From the NCBI GenBank assembly GCA_948470475.1, contig OX419335.1, forward strand, positions 29,013,691-29,077,690: a stretch of DNA of 64,000 bases. The letters run 5' to 3'. Every line of letters starts with the position of its first letter. The first letter of the stretch is position 1. The translations under genes and the position numbers were made by a program. Shown piece by piece: positions 26,901 through 33,914 of this stretch. The DNA is from Galaxea fascicularis (lineage: Eukaryota; Cnidaria; Anthozoa; Scleractinia; Euphylliidae). Below the pieces are notes generated by a model. The model saw nothing but the letters and a program-made list of their open reading frames with translations. It had not been told where the DNA came from and made no database searches.

Positions 26901-29900
26901 TGTTAACTGAACTTGAAAACGTAAACCAATGTTTTCAATTTCTGTCTCTGCCATGATCCGTGACAATGGAAAAAAGTAAACAGTTTCACTGCAGTTATGT
27001 ACTCTTTGTTTTTGGCTTTCCATTGATCTGAAGACATGGTGGAGATTTTTATTCCAACGTTGGCACTTGTTTTTACAAACCTAACAGAGCGGTTTTCAGT
27101 TGTGTCGGTCCAAAGTAATTCTCTTTCTCTTTGGTTTTGCATTGCTTCCTCTGTGATTGGTTCACAAAACTCGCGTTACTTTTTCAACTAATTAGAAGCA
27201 AAACCAAAACCAATCGCGATTTGTACGCGCGCATTTTCCCGCGTTTTGTGCCAGCCATGTATAGTTGCTTCGTGTTCTGATTCGCTCATTGCGCTGTTTG
27301 CGTGTGTCGTTATTGGTAAGACTATTTACTTTAGTTTTGGTTTTTCGACACTTGGTTGAAGACTGCTGTAGCAGTAGCTTCTGAAAGGAAATTGAAAGTT
27401 AGCTGCTATGCTCTAACGCTGGATTCTCATAGTGTGGTGTTTATTTTCAATAATCCTTTTCTTTTTCCGCGATGGTGCTAATTATTTTAGCTGGCCAAGC
27501 GTTGGTAGTGGTAGCACCTTTCAACCCCAGGGTACGATGTGAGTCCGTGAGAAACAACACACCTTCCGAACTAAGTTTAACCTACCTGTCATTTGACTAC
27601 CAAGCTAGTACAGCTTATATTAAATTATAACTAATTTGTCCATCTGTTCCTTCGTCTCTGTTAGCACTAAGAAGAGCTAAGACTGTTGATGTGTTGAGAG
27701 TACCCACAGCTGACAGTGTGCAGACAGCTGGCACAAGGGAGACCAAAGTCAAGAAGAACGGGGTAAACCTTGTGATTGGTTAGAATTGCTTACTTGCTTA
27801 CTGGTGTAAATTCGTGGTAGACGTTTACTCAGGCTATTCTTTGTTAAATAGGAGGGATTGCAAATGGTAAGCCTTTGGGATTGACAATAATGTTCTTTCC
27901 TGAAGTTATTGAAGGAAGGCTTCATGCCTGTTGCTGAGATCTGAATAAGCGACACGCGCATTGAGAGTGTACGCATGAAGTTGAATTTTAAGCGTGGTTA
28001 CTAATGAAGGTGGACACAAGAATAAAGGGAGACATTTTCGAGTTCTGTTATCACAAGAAATGGCACACTCTTAGTTTTATTAACCCAAAGATCTGCCATA
28101 ATTAATTGTTGCTGTTATTTACCTTTTCATTGCCATTTGTAGTTTTGTTTTGGAAATTCCAGCAAAAACAGATTTCCTTTCTTTAAATCTTTAATTGTGA
28201 TAATTGCCATTGGTACGCTAATCTGGCATAGAAGAGAAATCAACTTCTATTGAAAAACTGTCTTGTTTGCGTTGTAGATGTCACTGGACAACAAACCCCG
28301 TCCTAACACCACTGTTGGAAGCTCAAGGGATGGCAAAGCTGCTGGTAAATTATCAGATTTCGTCTTTTTGTGCCTGTCGTTCTATGCACCACATAGAACA
28401 GTGGAATGTGACCCTTTGATCCTTAAGAGTGACCAGTGTTTAATTCTTCTTATAGCAGCTCTGCTCAATTAAACATAAAGATTGTGAGAAAAAAAGGAAG
28501 TGATCAACAAGTGCATGACGAAGTTCTTGATTGTTTAACAAATTCTCCTGATCATCAACATAGAAAATGTATTGAGAACAGCATGGAAAGACCACATAGT
28601 GGGGGTGGCATAAGAGGACAGCGGATGCTAATAATGAGCCTGATCGCAGGTTAATTTCACATTTGCTTTCTGTAGCGCGCAAATCTGGTAAATCACAGTC
28701 GTCTAATCCATCCCAGTCTGTGGAGTATTTGAGTAAAGAGAGTAATGATTCAGTGAAGGTGAGTCCGGCTTTTTCGCCACCATTTAAAATATTTTAGTTT
28801 ATCATTGTGGGCGTGGTTAATTTCAAGACCCCGCTAGGTTGACTCAGTTGGTAGAGCACCGGACTGCTGAGCGTGGGTTCAAACCCCAGACTGGACCACA
28901 AACTAGGGTCTTAACCCCTTCACTCCCAGAAGTGATTAGTATGTAACATCTCCTTACAATATCAATTCCTTTTCCAGCGGACAGGTGATGAGAATAGACA
29001 TATTTATCAGCCCGGGGGTGTTATCTTGATATAACCCCTAATTCTCTCTAGAAATCTACAAGAAACTGTATGGCAGCTAGAAAGGAGAATTAATAATCAG
29101 ATCTGGAAAGTTACTCGACATTTGCTTTAGTTCAGATGATCGCATCATTGTCGTTAAGTTGTTGGTATTGTCTACATCTTTATCCGCTCCTCGCATAAAG
29201 AGCTAGAGGGGGACGTAAAAGAACCCACACACTCCTCGCAAAGAGTTAGTGAAGGGAATTCCGGTAGTGTTGTGGTGTGGCGTTTTATTCATCGTAAAGC
29301 GAATGATACACGGTTCAACATTTGTTGAGCAACAAATATTGCGGCAACTTATATTTGATATTTAATACTTAATTGACCACTCCCCTACAGTGGCTTTTCA
29401 GGGACAATGAAACGTTATACAAATGAACACAACAGAGTTAAGAATCCCAACTGGCGGGAGGCAAACCAGTGGGCTATTTAGAAGGATGACCAAGGAGTTG
29501 AACCAGGCACTTAGCTAGAACAACTCCAGCTAGTGGCTAGAGCGGGATTTGAACCTGGGTCACCGCATTGTAATCCAGCACCCTAGATCACTCTGTTGCT
29601 CAACGAATGTTGAACCGTGTGTCATTCGCTTAAGGTTAGGTTGAGTTTAGGTGATGGGCTAACGACGTACCCCGAGTAAAATGCTGTGGTAAAAGAATTC
29701 AGCAATCCAGCGGACTGTGGGTGGCGTTTGGTCCGTAAGGAATGATGAATGGATGAACATGAATATATGAAACCATGTATTTGAACTGTGGATTAATGAA
29801 TGGTTACATGCGACGTGTTTATGACATGCAAACAACACAGGTTATCTATTGTAATTAAAACCGCACTAAGTGTCTCTTCTAGCTCGTGGAAGTCCTCTTC

Positions 29901-32900
29901 TTGACGAATGTTGCACAAGGGACGTGAAGTAACTAAAGGCCCTGGCAAACGAGGACACATTGTTGCGGACACAAATTTTGTGTCCGCAACAAATGTTTCC
30001 CAGTTTGTGCAGCATGGAAACACAACATTCATTTTGTGTCCCGCGCGTTTGCGCGCCCAAGAAACATCATGAGCAACAATGTGTCCGCAACAATGTGTCC
30101 TCGTTTGCCAGGGCCTTAAGTAAGTTCTTCTGTGTGATCTAGGGTAGTGATACTGCAATTGGATCCAGTTCAGCATCCTCAATCGGTTGTGAGGTGAGAG
30201 ACAGGAGGGCTGACAGCGATACGACGCAGGTGGATGCCAAGAAAAAACTCACAAAACGTAACCCTCAGTTGGGAGGATCTCCTGCAAAAGACAAAACTGC
30301 CAAAGGTTAGTTAGGCGAATGAGAAGGTAGTACTGTCACGCAATGGTGTTGGGCCTGAGTACACGCGAGAAATCATCGCATTCAATTATCAACAGATAGT
30401 TAGCGAGATTGAAGTCTATCACCCCGCCCCACCCCTGACAGGATTATGTATCCTCAGTCTCCAAGAGAAGGCAAGGCAGCTTATTTTTTGTGATGGAAGC
30501 TCAATAAAGATAGCGTTTGTTCGATATCAAGTTGAAAGAGACTCAAACTGATGACTTTGAAATCCCAACCGACTGAAACCTGATGGTGTTAGTCAGTAAA
30601 GGTTGTAGCTTCCGTCTCCGTCACGCCCATTTTAAAGTGCATTTGGTATGGAGGTGCCCTGCTTGGAAGTGTACTTCTTAATCGCTGATAAGAAATCTAA
30701 CTCACGGAATGATTGTATGTGTGATGATTTTGCGAAAGCATAGGTCAAAGATAAATGTACCGTGTATTAGAACTTCGCCTAGCGAGAAAAAAGAACAAAC
30801 ACTGTATACCAGTTTACTAATGATTAGTACCACGTGAATTGTTGGTTGATCCAGTGCAAACGGTCAAAATTACAATTTTAATTACGTCGTAAAATGGCCG
30901 TTTGTCCCCACAAAGGACTGGAACTACCCACAATCCACTTGAAAATTATCATTAGCAACTGATGTTGTATAAAATTCCTTTCCCCAGGTTCAACAGTGGT
31001 CAGGAGATCAAGTCTCCCAGTGAGTGGATTGTCGCAACGGACATCGGCCAGGTCTTCAAGAACACCTCAAGCGCTGATTGGATCGGAGAGAACTGCAAGT
31101 GCAAACAAACTTAGGTACCCAAGATATTGCTGTCTTGTCCGTGCAATTCAGTCTTTCAATCAGAGCATTAATCAGTGTTGATAAACGTCCCGGCTAACGC
31201 TCAGAGCATCCGACCGGTGTTACGGAGGTCGTAGGTTCGATTCCTGCCTGGGACTCAGATTTCCTTTTCAGTTGCCCTTTCGCCCGTTGTCAAGCAACTG
31301 GATTATCTAGTCTATATCATCAAAAAGTGTCTTAATTATTTCACTGGAGCTGTTTGTTCGTTGTCCCTGAAAAGTCTTTCAAGGGGAATGGTCAATTAAG
31401 TATTTAATTTTAAATTTTAAATCTCTGGATGAAATGTTTAAGTGTGACCACTCAAATATTACTCTAGAGGCAGCAGTGTTCGCGATGCTATTGTTCTGTA
31501 TAATTTTTCCGTTTTTGTTGTCATCATTCATTTACCGTCGTGAACAGTTGGTTCTTACTTCTGAACCTTTGAAATGAAAGCTTTCCAGTTGAAGAATGTA
31601 TTCAAAATATAAGGTCAACACATATAAGGCTGACGCTACTCATGAAAAACAAATAAGTTTTTTTTTATCTTACTGTGTAGATGTTTCAGCCTAAACGTCT
31701 GGCTTCTTCGGTGTTGATTACAAGGAATTGATTAGATGATATGTATGGTCTGGTTTAACAATTTGAATCAAAAACAAATTGAAACCACACATACATAAAG
31801 AGTATTCATAGGGATTAGTTATGACGAAACTCTATATAAAACATGTAATAAGTTTTTTTGTAAGAAGAAGTCGGACGTTTCTCCCCTGTCTGTCTATTTT
31901 TCTTATATCAGATGTTTCCAAATAATTTTGAATTTTTTCATGTTCGGAACTTGAGGCTCAGTTTAGCAATTTTAAGGATCGCGTTTTTATCCAAAATATT
32001 TTCTCACTTTCGTTCTTCTACGTTGTTTTTGTTAGTGGCTCTTCGCCAGACCAGCAAGTTAGTGGTGTCACAGAGGGAGTTGGTTCACTTCAAATTTCTC
32101 CCGGAAATGCTGCGTAAGTGTCTTTAAACGACTCTTAACTTCACCTGTAACTTGTAACAAGGGGAGCAGAAAATAGGCTTCGAGGGGCCCCTAGCCTGTA
32201 TCTCTCTTGGACAGCTTCAAGGGAACTTTAGGTAAGAGGCAGAAGGATTTTTCAGGCCAGTACATGTGTCACATGGTTCCAATTTGGAAAGAGTTCTACT
32301 GATGTCGCCCAGCAACGGAAAGCAGTCCTGTTCTTAGGCAGACATAGCTGATTTGAAATTGAGTTACTATGCGACGCACCTTACCGTGCCACCCAACAAA
32401 CATTTTTACAAGTTAGCCAATCAGGTTACGCGAATTTGATTGACAGACACGCCTCCATTTGATTGTTGCGTGTAGAAACTTTATACGGAGGCGTGTCTGA
32501 CAATAAAATTCGCGTACCTTGATCAGTGGCTAACTTGTAAAATGTTTGTTGGGTGGTCTGAGGGAAAGGCGGAACAAAAATGCACCGAAGCTGGAAAAAA
32601 GCGGCTTAAAAAAGCTACAGAAAATTTCTCCCCTCGCACTTGTGCATTGCGTTTCACTCAGAGATTAATCAGAGATCAGAAGTACTACTCGTCACCCATT
32701 GCAGTGTTTTGTCCTGAACTTATTACCCTGACTCTGATGATGACAACCGCTCAGGTTTTCGTAAAGTCAGTCACCTTAAACAGTCCTTCTCAGGACTACA
32801 CTCATCCGGACGGTCATACTTCGCTTAGTTAAAATTGATGTTTGTAGACTGCGAGCAGTTTTTTTTTCTCCTCCTTACTTTTTTGGCGAGCATTGGATCA

Positions 32901-33276
32901 AGCAAGCTGCGAGGGGTCGAGAAACGACGTCCCGCCTCGTTCTCTCAGTTTTTCCAATTTGATGTGTAATTTTACTGGGCGTTCGCGTTAGTGGTATACG
33001 GAATAAAGTACGACTGTTTGCAGTCTTCATTGTTTGCTCTTTTCTTGATAAATTTTATTTCAGACAGCGTCCGAAAATCACACTTCCTGGGACATGTTTG
33101 CCACTGATTAGTTTACTTTGTCACTGTTAATTGCTGGTTTCTGAATGAAGTGTTTTGCTTTTAGAAAACCTCCGAAACCGTCAAAAAAGACGCAGTTTGC
33201 TGCTTCATTTAATGAACTGAAGCAAATTCACAGGGACCCCAAGACGATAGGATCCACAAACAGGACGTCCACGTGA
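1969..33276 (+). CDS. ARM-repeat / fibronectin type III protein, 3' part of gene (22 exons seen)
   Basis: The first exons lie left of the window. Exons read by GT-AG consensus and frame: 1969-2099, 3543-3643, 4464-4558, 7998-8194, 8324-8402, 8854-8959, 9429-9512, 11891-12040, 12876-12995, 20548-20627, 21011-21077, 21533-21657, 22965-23036, 23559-23631, 24740-24862, 26659-26724, 27665-27762, 28278-28344, 28676-28758, 30143-30305, 30988-31114, 33165-33276 (TGA). They sum to 2319 nt, exactly 773 codons, and every junction keeps frame. The product has armadillo-like helical repeats, three FN3 domains and a basic low-complexity tail. No signal peptide or membrane segment is seen in this part, which together with the ARM repeats suggests an intracellular scaffold. 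I do not recognise a named family with this order, so no function is assigned. The least certain junctions are the 23631 donor and 24740 acceptor, chosen because only that pair keeps a sensible frame. Confidence 0.8.
2477..3503. mobile_element. Inverted-repeat element within ARM intron, about 1 kb
   Basis: A 115-bp segment at 2477-2592 recurs inverted at about 3383-3503. The shared core is CCATTTTTCTCTCATTTTCT on the plus strand at the right arm and its complement at the left. The arms flank about 790 bp without coding signal. The right arm ends about 40 bp before the ARM exon at 3543. Confidence 0.5.
4975..7456. mobile_element. Possible DNA element bounded by 'ggagctccgct' ends; (CGT)n tract inside
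   Basis: AGCGGAGCTCCATAG lies at about 4976 and related GGGCTCCGCTT and GGAGCTCCGCT blocks in opposite sense lie at 7412-7456, around the hairpin GCGGCCCTTCGGGCCGC. The roughly 2.4 kb between holds no convincing ORF. It may be one element or two unrelated ones. A (CGT)n microsatellite of about 35 bp is at 7306-7340. This accounts for most of the 3.4-kb intron 4559-7997. Confidence 0.35.
8854..23631 (+). CDS. Three fibronectin type III domains of the ARM-FN3 gene
   Basis: FN3-1 spans exons 8854-12040, with the B-strand Trp in IIVTWDAIHP and the Leu/Pro/Tyr core in LTPATKYSFYLQA. FN3-2 spans exons 12876-21077, with IKIMWEPPETSNGVLKGYQV and LPADTEYTFQVFALTSKGRG. FN3-3 spans exons 21533-23631, with LLITWESPPKPLGRINSFEV and LKPSTEYTVTVSAWCSEGRC. 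All have the conserved Trp, the L-x-P-x-T-x-Y signature and the C' strand of FN3. FN3-2 and FN3-3 are each bounded by phase-1 introns on both sides, the symmetric 1-1 class associated with exon-shuffled modules, and each has internal introns. These are cytosolic-type FN3 domains by context, because they follow ARM repeats with no signal sequence. Confidence 0.85.
9572..10250 (-). mobile_element. 5'-truncated LINE (CR1/L2-like) 3' end
   Basis: The minus-strand frame 10182-9889 ends in a typical non-LTR reverse-transcriptase C-terminus: QIHSYNTRNSNCFYIFPCCT, then RFSIRFQGPQFYNSL and a final leucine-rich stretch KLLKEFLLAN. A 3' UTR of about 290 bp follows. The element ends at 9572-9598 in a short tandem array, (AACTG)n on its own strand, the microsatellite-style tail of CR1/L2-type elements. 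The reverse transcriptase and endonuclease cores are absent, so it is a dead 5' truncation in the host intron 9513-11890. Confidence 0.7.
11245..11420 (-). repeat. tRNA-derived SINE-like repeat, minus-orientation copy
   Basis: Contains GGTTTTTGAGGAGAGGGGAA, matching in reverse the copy at 25505-25720, and a B-box-like TTGAACC (minus strand GGTTCAATTCC). No intact tRNA cloverleaf. Confidence 0.45.
11505..11811. mobile_element. MITE-like repeat, family shared with 47548-47868
   Basis: Shares ordered blocks with 47548-47868: TTTTGATTGGTxTA, AATGTATAAAACA, GTACTCTGATxACAT, CATGTTTTGACG versus CACGTTTTGACG, and a CAAATGGAATC end. It precedes the FN3 exon at 11891. No coding potential. Confidence 0.45.
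12188..12355. mobile_element. Hairpin MITE, 168 bp
   Basis: Near-palindromic: CATCCTCGGAGACCCAGGGG on the left pairs with CCCCTGGGTCTCCGAGGATG on the right. ATAGTCGGGATGAGACGA pairs with TCGTCTCATCCCGACTAT. The inner GCGGGAGAGC-CCGCTCTCCCGC forms a second stem. It sits in the intron after 12040. Confidence 0.75.
13107..13357. repeat. Two-copy direct repeat rich in AAGATCTTA
   Basis: A unit of about 90 bp at 13107-13202 recurs at 13274-13357; the shared core is TACTTAGAATTGGATTTTCTT (TGCTTAGAATTGG in the second). The intervening DNA also contains degenerate AGATCTTA and its complement. No coding signal. Confidence 0.5.
13825..13940 (+). repeat. tRNA-derived SINE fragment
   Basis: A-box-like TAGCTCAGTGGTTGAAG and B-box-like GGCTGGATTCCTGCC, followed by CTGGGACTCCGATTGCCTTT. 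The same order occurs at 31185-31305. The B box is mutated, so Pol III activity is unlikely. Confidence 0.5.
14762..16381 (+). CDS. Intronless polytopic membrane protein nested in an intron (539 aa)
   Basis: A complete single-exon ORF in the same orientation as its host gene, between host exons 12876-12995 and 20548-20627. I do not recognise the family. Residues 1-110 are acidic and hydrophilic (NPEEPDFTEESFGYN; SSPEEDEG), as for a cytosolic N-terminus. From about residue 121 there are some ten hydrophobic segments: near 122-147, 171-193, 205-223, 243-260, 269-294, 306-324, 340-358, 365-381, 424-446, 450-479 and 499-521. Basic loops (HSRKKKLI, VWRRRWRRHL) separate them, and the tail is short and polar. 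There is no obvious signal peptide and no transporter or GPCR signature that I can name. Length, composition and an uninterrupted frame argue for a real protein. Lack of introns could mean an ancient retrocopy or a naturally single-exon gene. The start follows AGAAAATGAG. Confidence 0.72.
   Translation: MSSSTLIEAFAHMVLGFTRAVTEQFNPEEPDFTEESFGYNPLESTGREWYHQPVDELIYQEYSDREATSLDYLVSSSLNVKVINASSPEEDEGTHGDRRDDNIAMAWKRLRPSVTKTVFKSMYIGALITLLSATFLGTLFMSISYVCYKTKLNCYHSRDSAIPEPVKWSRVISTVILNVFIYAWNFTLALFLFRSFQIVGLKKKLFLVSLVFYCLDSLYRVVLEAITKTDYSSISKLKQSPTTMLFLVMVFLMAYFISDHFCTHSRKKKLILFLQMMVPGCFTYIVCDATVYSLYPVYNKQNKLGKLLMALFSPLMGVALKVVSRICVQRLYNITHPGHSYVLLVPLYFGAAVIFRVLQADLGSLKYIALLGIIHGAAEVLERSTMVFVDHIGHMLWKRTLADWGSFRTPRRERLMADIAIMSMLYESTAIVSVNGFLYLYQFIYLQDKSLLSLLQSFAVYTLVQLIIEWFFTSVSLAIETRYQNMAVMAVWRRRWRRHLLVAIASTVPIAIWTSGNLFTVVHGRFNEPSSQPCKMPFA
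16382..17449. other. Intronic stretch without a supported gene
   Basis: Between the nested membrane-protein ORF and the retroelement relic. It holds one striking site, GTTACCATGGTAAC at 16535-16548, and otherwise AT-rich DNA with no frame I can support. Confidence 0.5.
17450..18950 (+). pseudogene. Decayed Penelope-like retroelement (RT plus GIY-YIG-type end)
   Basis: Broken frames spell pieces of reverse transcriptase: LDVVSLFTKIPVDLAIKVAE (near 17836), QVFGTAMGSPVSAVIANMVM (near 18020), FWKRYVDNVISAV (near 18130) and LSFLDLN (near 18255). Further on, VYSIPCNDCDNE then a stop and IGQSKRQLGTRLKEHQKAVF, LLEHACLTNHTI (18737-18890), is the GIY-YIG-like nuclease end of Penelope-like elements. 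Several frameshifts and stops are present, and the catalytic YxDD motif reads YVDN. It is dead. It sits in the long FN3-2 intron. Confidence 0.72.
19741..20040. repeat. 42-bp minisatellite (four to five units) with degenerate CCGTTT tail
   Basis: Unit CGTTTAACGGTTTAAGCT + NTCCGTTTTTGGACTTTGGT + CAAC, repeated from about 19750 to 19920. Because 42 is a multiple of three the frame stays open (FNGLSFPFLDFGQP per unit). From 19925 to 20040 it decays into spaced CCGTTTAA words. Probably non-coding. Confidence 0.8.
20195..20290. repeat. Small inverted repeat with CRE-like cores
   Basis: GAGATGACGTCACAGTGCTT (left) pairs with GCAGTTTGTGATGTCATCTC (right) with a few mismatches. The left arm carries TGACGTCA, the right TGATGTCA. 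About 95 bp overall; probably an old hairpin element. Confidence 0.45.
20704..20883. mobile_element. Hairpin MITE with 66-bp identical arms, 180 bp
   Basis: The left arm starts TAATAGGCCATTTCCGAG and the right arm ends CTCGGAAATGGCCTATTA. The arms are identical over 66 positions before the first mismatch, then pair loosely through the loop. It lies in the intron between the exons at 20548-20627 and 21011-21077. Confidence 0.85.
22281..22544. mobile_element. MITE copy with CCAAT/ATTGG boxes (AGAGCGGTTTT family)
   Basis: AGAGCGGTTT start and GAAAACCTCTCT end as imperfect inverted termini. The interior shares AGCAAAACCAAAACCAATCG and GCGCGCATTTTCCCGCG with 27086-27367. Several ATTGGT/CCAAT motifs. 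A partial relative begins at about 25440. Confidence 0.65.
23831..24060 (+). repeat. Dispersed repeat (TAACCC...GTGATCA...TTGTTTAAC family), copy 1
   Basis: Ordered blocks AACCCTTTAACCTGTAATAG, GAAGGAAGTGATCA, TTGATTGTTTAACGAATTCT and ACAATGTAT recur at 28440-28660 and inverted at 58200-58330. A short (AAGGTCTT)n expansion at about 23969-24002 is private to this copy. Confidence 0.5.
24740..33276 (+). CDS. Basic, low-complexity C-terminal tail of the ARM-FN3 gene (8 exons)
   Basis: Eight small exons encode about 280 residues rich in Lys, Arg, Ser, Thr and Ala, with no predicted fold. Segments include VLAAASAAAKNTSKTKAKG, APTRKPLYPYEKKNV, a Ser-rich run before VEYLSKESNDS, SARSSRTPQAL, and the end KPPKPSKKTQFAASFNELKQ followed by the stop at 33274-33276. 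Such tails often carry phosphorylation sites, nuclear-localisation or microtubule-binding sequences; which applies here is unknown. Several exons (67, 83, 163 nt) are not multiples of three, so skipping a single one would shift frame. This argues against simple cassette use. A clear poly(A) signal just after 33276 was not seen. Confidence 0.7.
24928..25322. mobile_element. TIR element, about 395 bp
   Basis: TTAAAGGGACTACGTCACG on the left and CGTGACGTACGTAGCTCCTTTAA on the right are imperfect inverted termini. No ORF. In the intron after 24862. Confidence 0.55.
25505..25720 (+). repeat. tRNA-derived SINE-like repeat, plus-orientation copy
   Basis: Starts at GGGGAGCATGGATGGCGTAG, then an A-box-like TGGCGTAGTGGCGAGAGCA and the CTCCGGG-AATTCCGG-TTTTCCCC block shared with 11245-11420. 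Lies in the intron after 24862. Confidence 0.45.
27086..27367. mobile_element. MITE copy, same family as 22281-22544
   Basis: AGAGCGGTTTTCAG start and GAAGACTGCT end. Shares AGCAAAACCAAAACCAATCG and GCGCGCATTTTCCCGCG with the first copy. It sits in the intron after 26724. Confidence 0.65.
28440..28660 (+). repeat. Dispersed repeat, copy 2 of the 23831 family
   Basis: Shares GGAAGTGATCAACAAGTG, TTGATTGTTTAACAAATTCT and AAAATGTATTGAGAACAGC with copy 1. It ends just before the exon at 28676. Confidence 0.5.
28838..28912 (+). repeat. tRNA-like sequence (SINE head)
   Basis: A box GACTCAGTTGGTAGAGCA and B box GGGTTCAAACCCC with good spacing, but no matching acceptor stem or anticodon arm that I can close. 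Treated as a SINE head, not a functional tRNA. Confidence 0.45.
29297..29631. mobile_element. TIR element with 37-bp termini, 335 bp
   Basis: AAGCGAATGATACACGG + TTCAACATTTGTTGAGCAAC on the left pairs with the right end, with two mismatches over 37 positions. The interior includes a minus-strand tRNA-like piece (GGATTTGAACCTGGGTCACC). Confidence 0.75.
29936..30117. mobile_element. Hairpin MITE, 182 bp
   Basis: AAGGCCCTGGCAAACGAGGA and ACACATTGTTGCGGACAC pair with GTGTCCGCAACAATGTGT and TCCTCGTTTGCCAGGGCCTT. Inner ACAAATTTTGTGTCC units form further stems. It ends 25 bp before the exon at 30143. Confidence 0.8.
31185..31305 (+). repeat. tRNA-derived SINE fragment, second copy
   Basis: TACGGAGGTCGTAGGTTCGA with B box GGTTCGATTCC, then CTGCCTGGGACTCAGATTTC. 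Related to 13825-13940. It lies in the last intron of the ARM-FN3 gene. Confidence 0.5.
32389..32556. mobile_element. Hairpin MITE, 168 bp
   Basis: CCACCCAACAAACATTTTTACAAGTTAGCC (left) pairs with GGCTAACTTGTAAAATGTTT + GTTGGGTGG (right), one gap. AGACACGCCTCC pairs with GGAGGCGTGTCT inside. Confidence 0.75.
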
Positions 33277-33784
33277 TCGTGCACCGCTTCTGAAGGGAGT
33301 GGACACAGAACGGCGTCATATTGCAACGGAACTGGGGAGGGGGGGGGGGCGAGAACTGGGACGGGATGTTTACACAGGAGGGCAAGGGAGTGGGGTAGAA
33401 AAGATGTAGTCTGGTTATGCTAGGGAAAACAAGGCAATGACAAGTCCAAATCCCTATTTAACAATCATTGACCGAACTAGAGGTAAATATCCACCACTTT
33501 CACCGACACTGAGGTAGATGATTGTCTCAGTATATACCTCACAAGCTGAATAACTAGCCTCTTGTTGTTGAAACCATTTGTTTTCATGGTAAATATTGTG
33601 CTCGACAGTTTATGGAAACAAGGCATTGTGTGTTGATTTTTCGCCTGAAAATGTGAGGTTGGAAAGTTGAAATAACTTACCCTTGAATACTGTTAAACAA
33701 ACTCTGTAGCGACTTTTGTGTTAATTTCGTCTCTGGAAACCGAAGGGAAACGGGAAGCCATTTTGTTTCTCTTCGGCTGCTCGG

Positions 33785-33914
33785 AGGTGAATAGTCCTTT
33801 ACTTATCACCTCAGAGTTAACCAATCAGAACGCGCGAATAGGCACTATTCACTTGTGTGATATATACTAAAGAGGGTTATTGTCGGGAGAGTCCAGTGTC
33901 CGACAATAACCTCC
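33785..33914. mobile_element. MITE-like element with terminal hairpin
   Basis: GGTGAATAGTC pairs loosely with GCACTATTCAC, and GGTTATTGTCGGG (33876-33888) pairs with CCGACAATAACC. The two together look like nested or abutting MITE ends. Confidence 0.45.

Noticed and set aside
28838..28912. Functional tRNA gene
   Set aside because: A and B boxes are present but I could not close the acceptor and anticodon stems; fits a SINE head. The same holds for 13825, 31185, 35841 and 57240.
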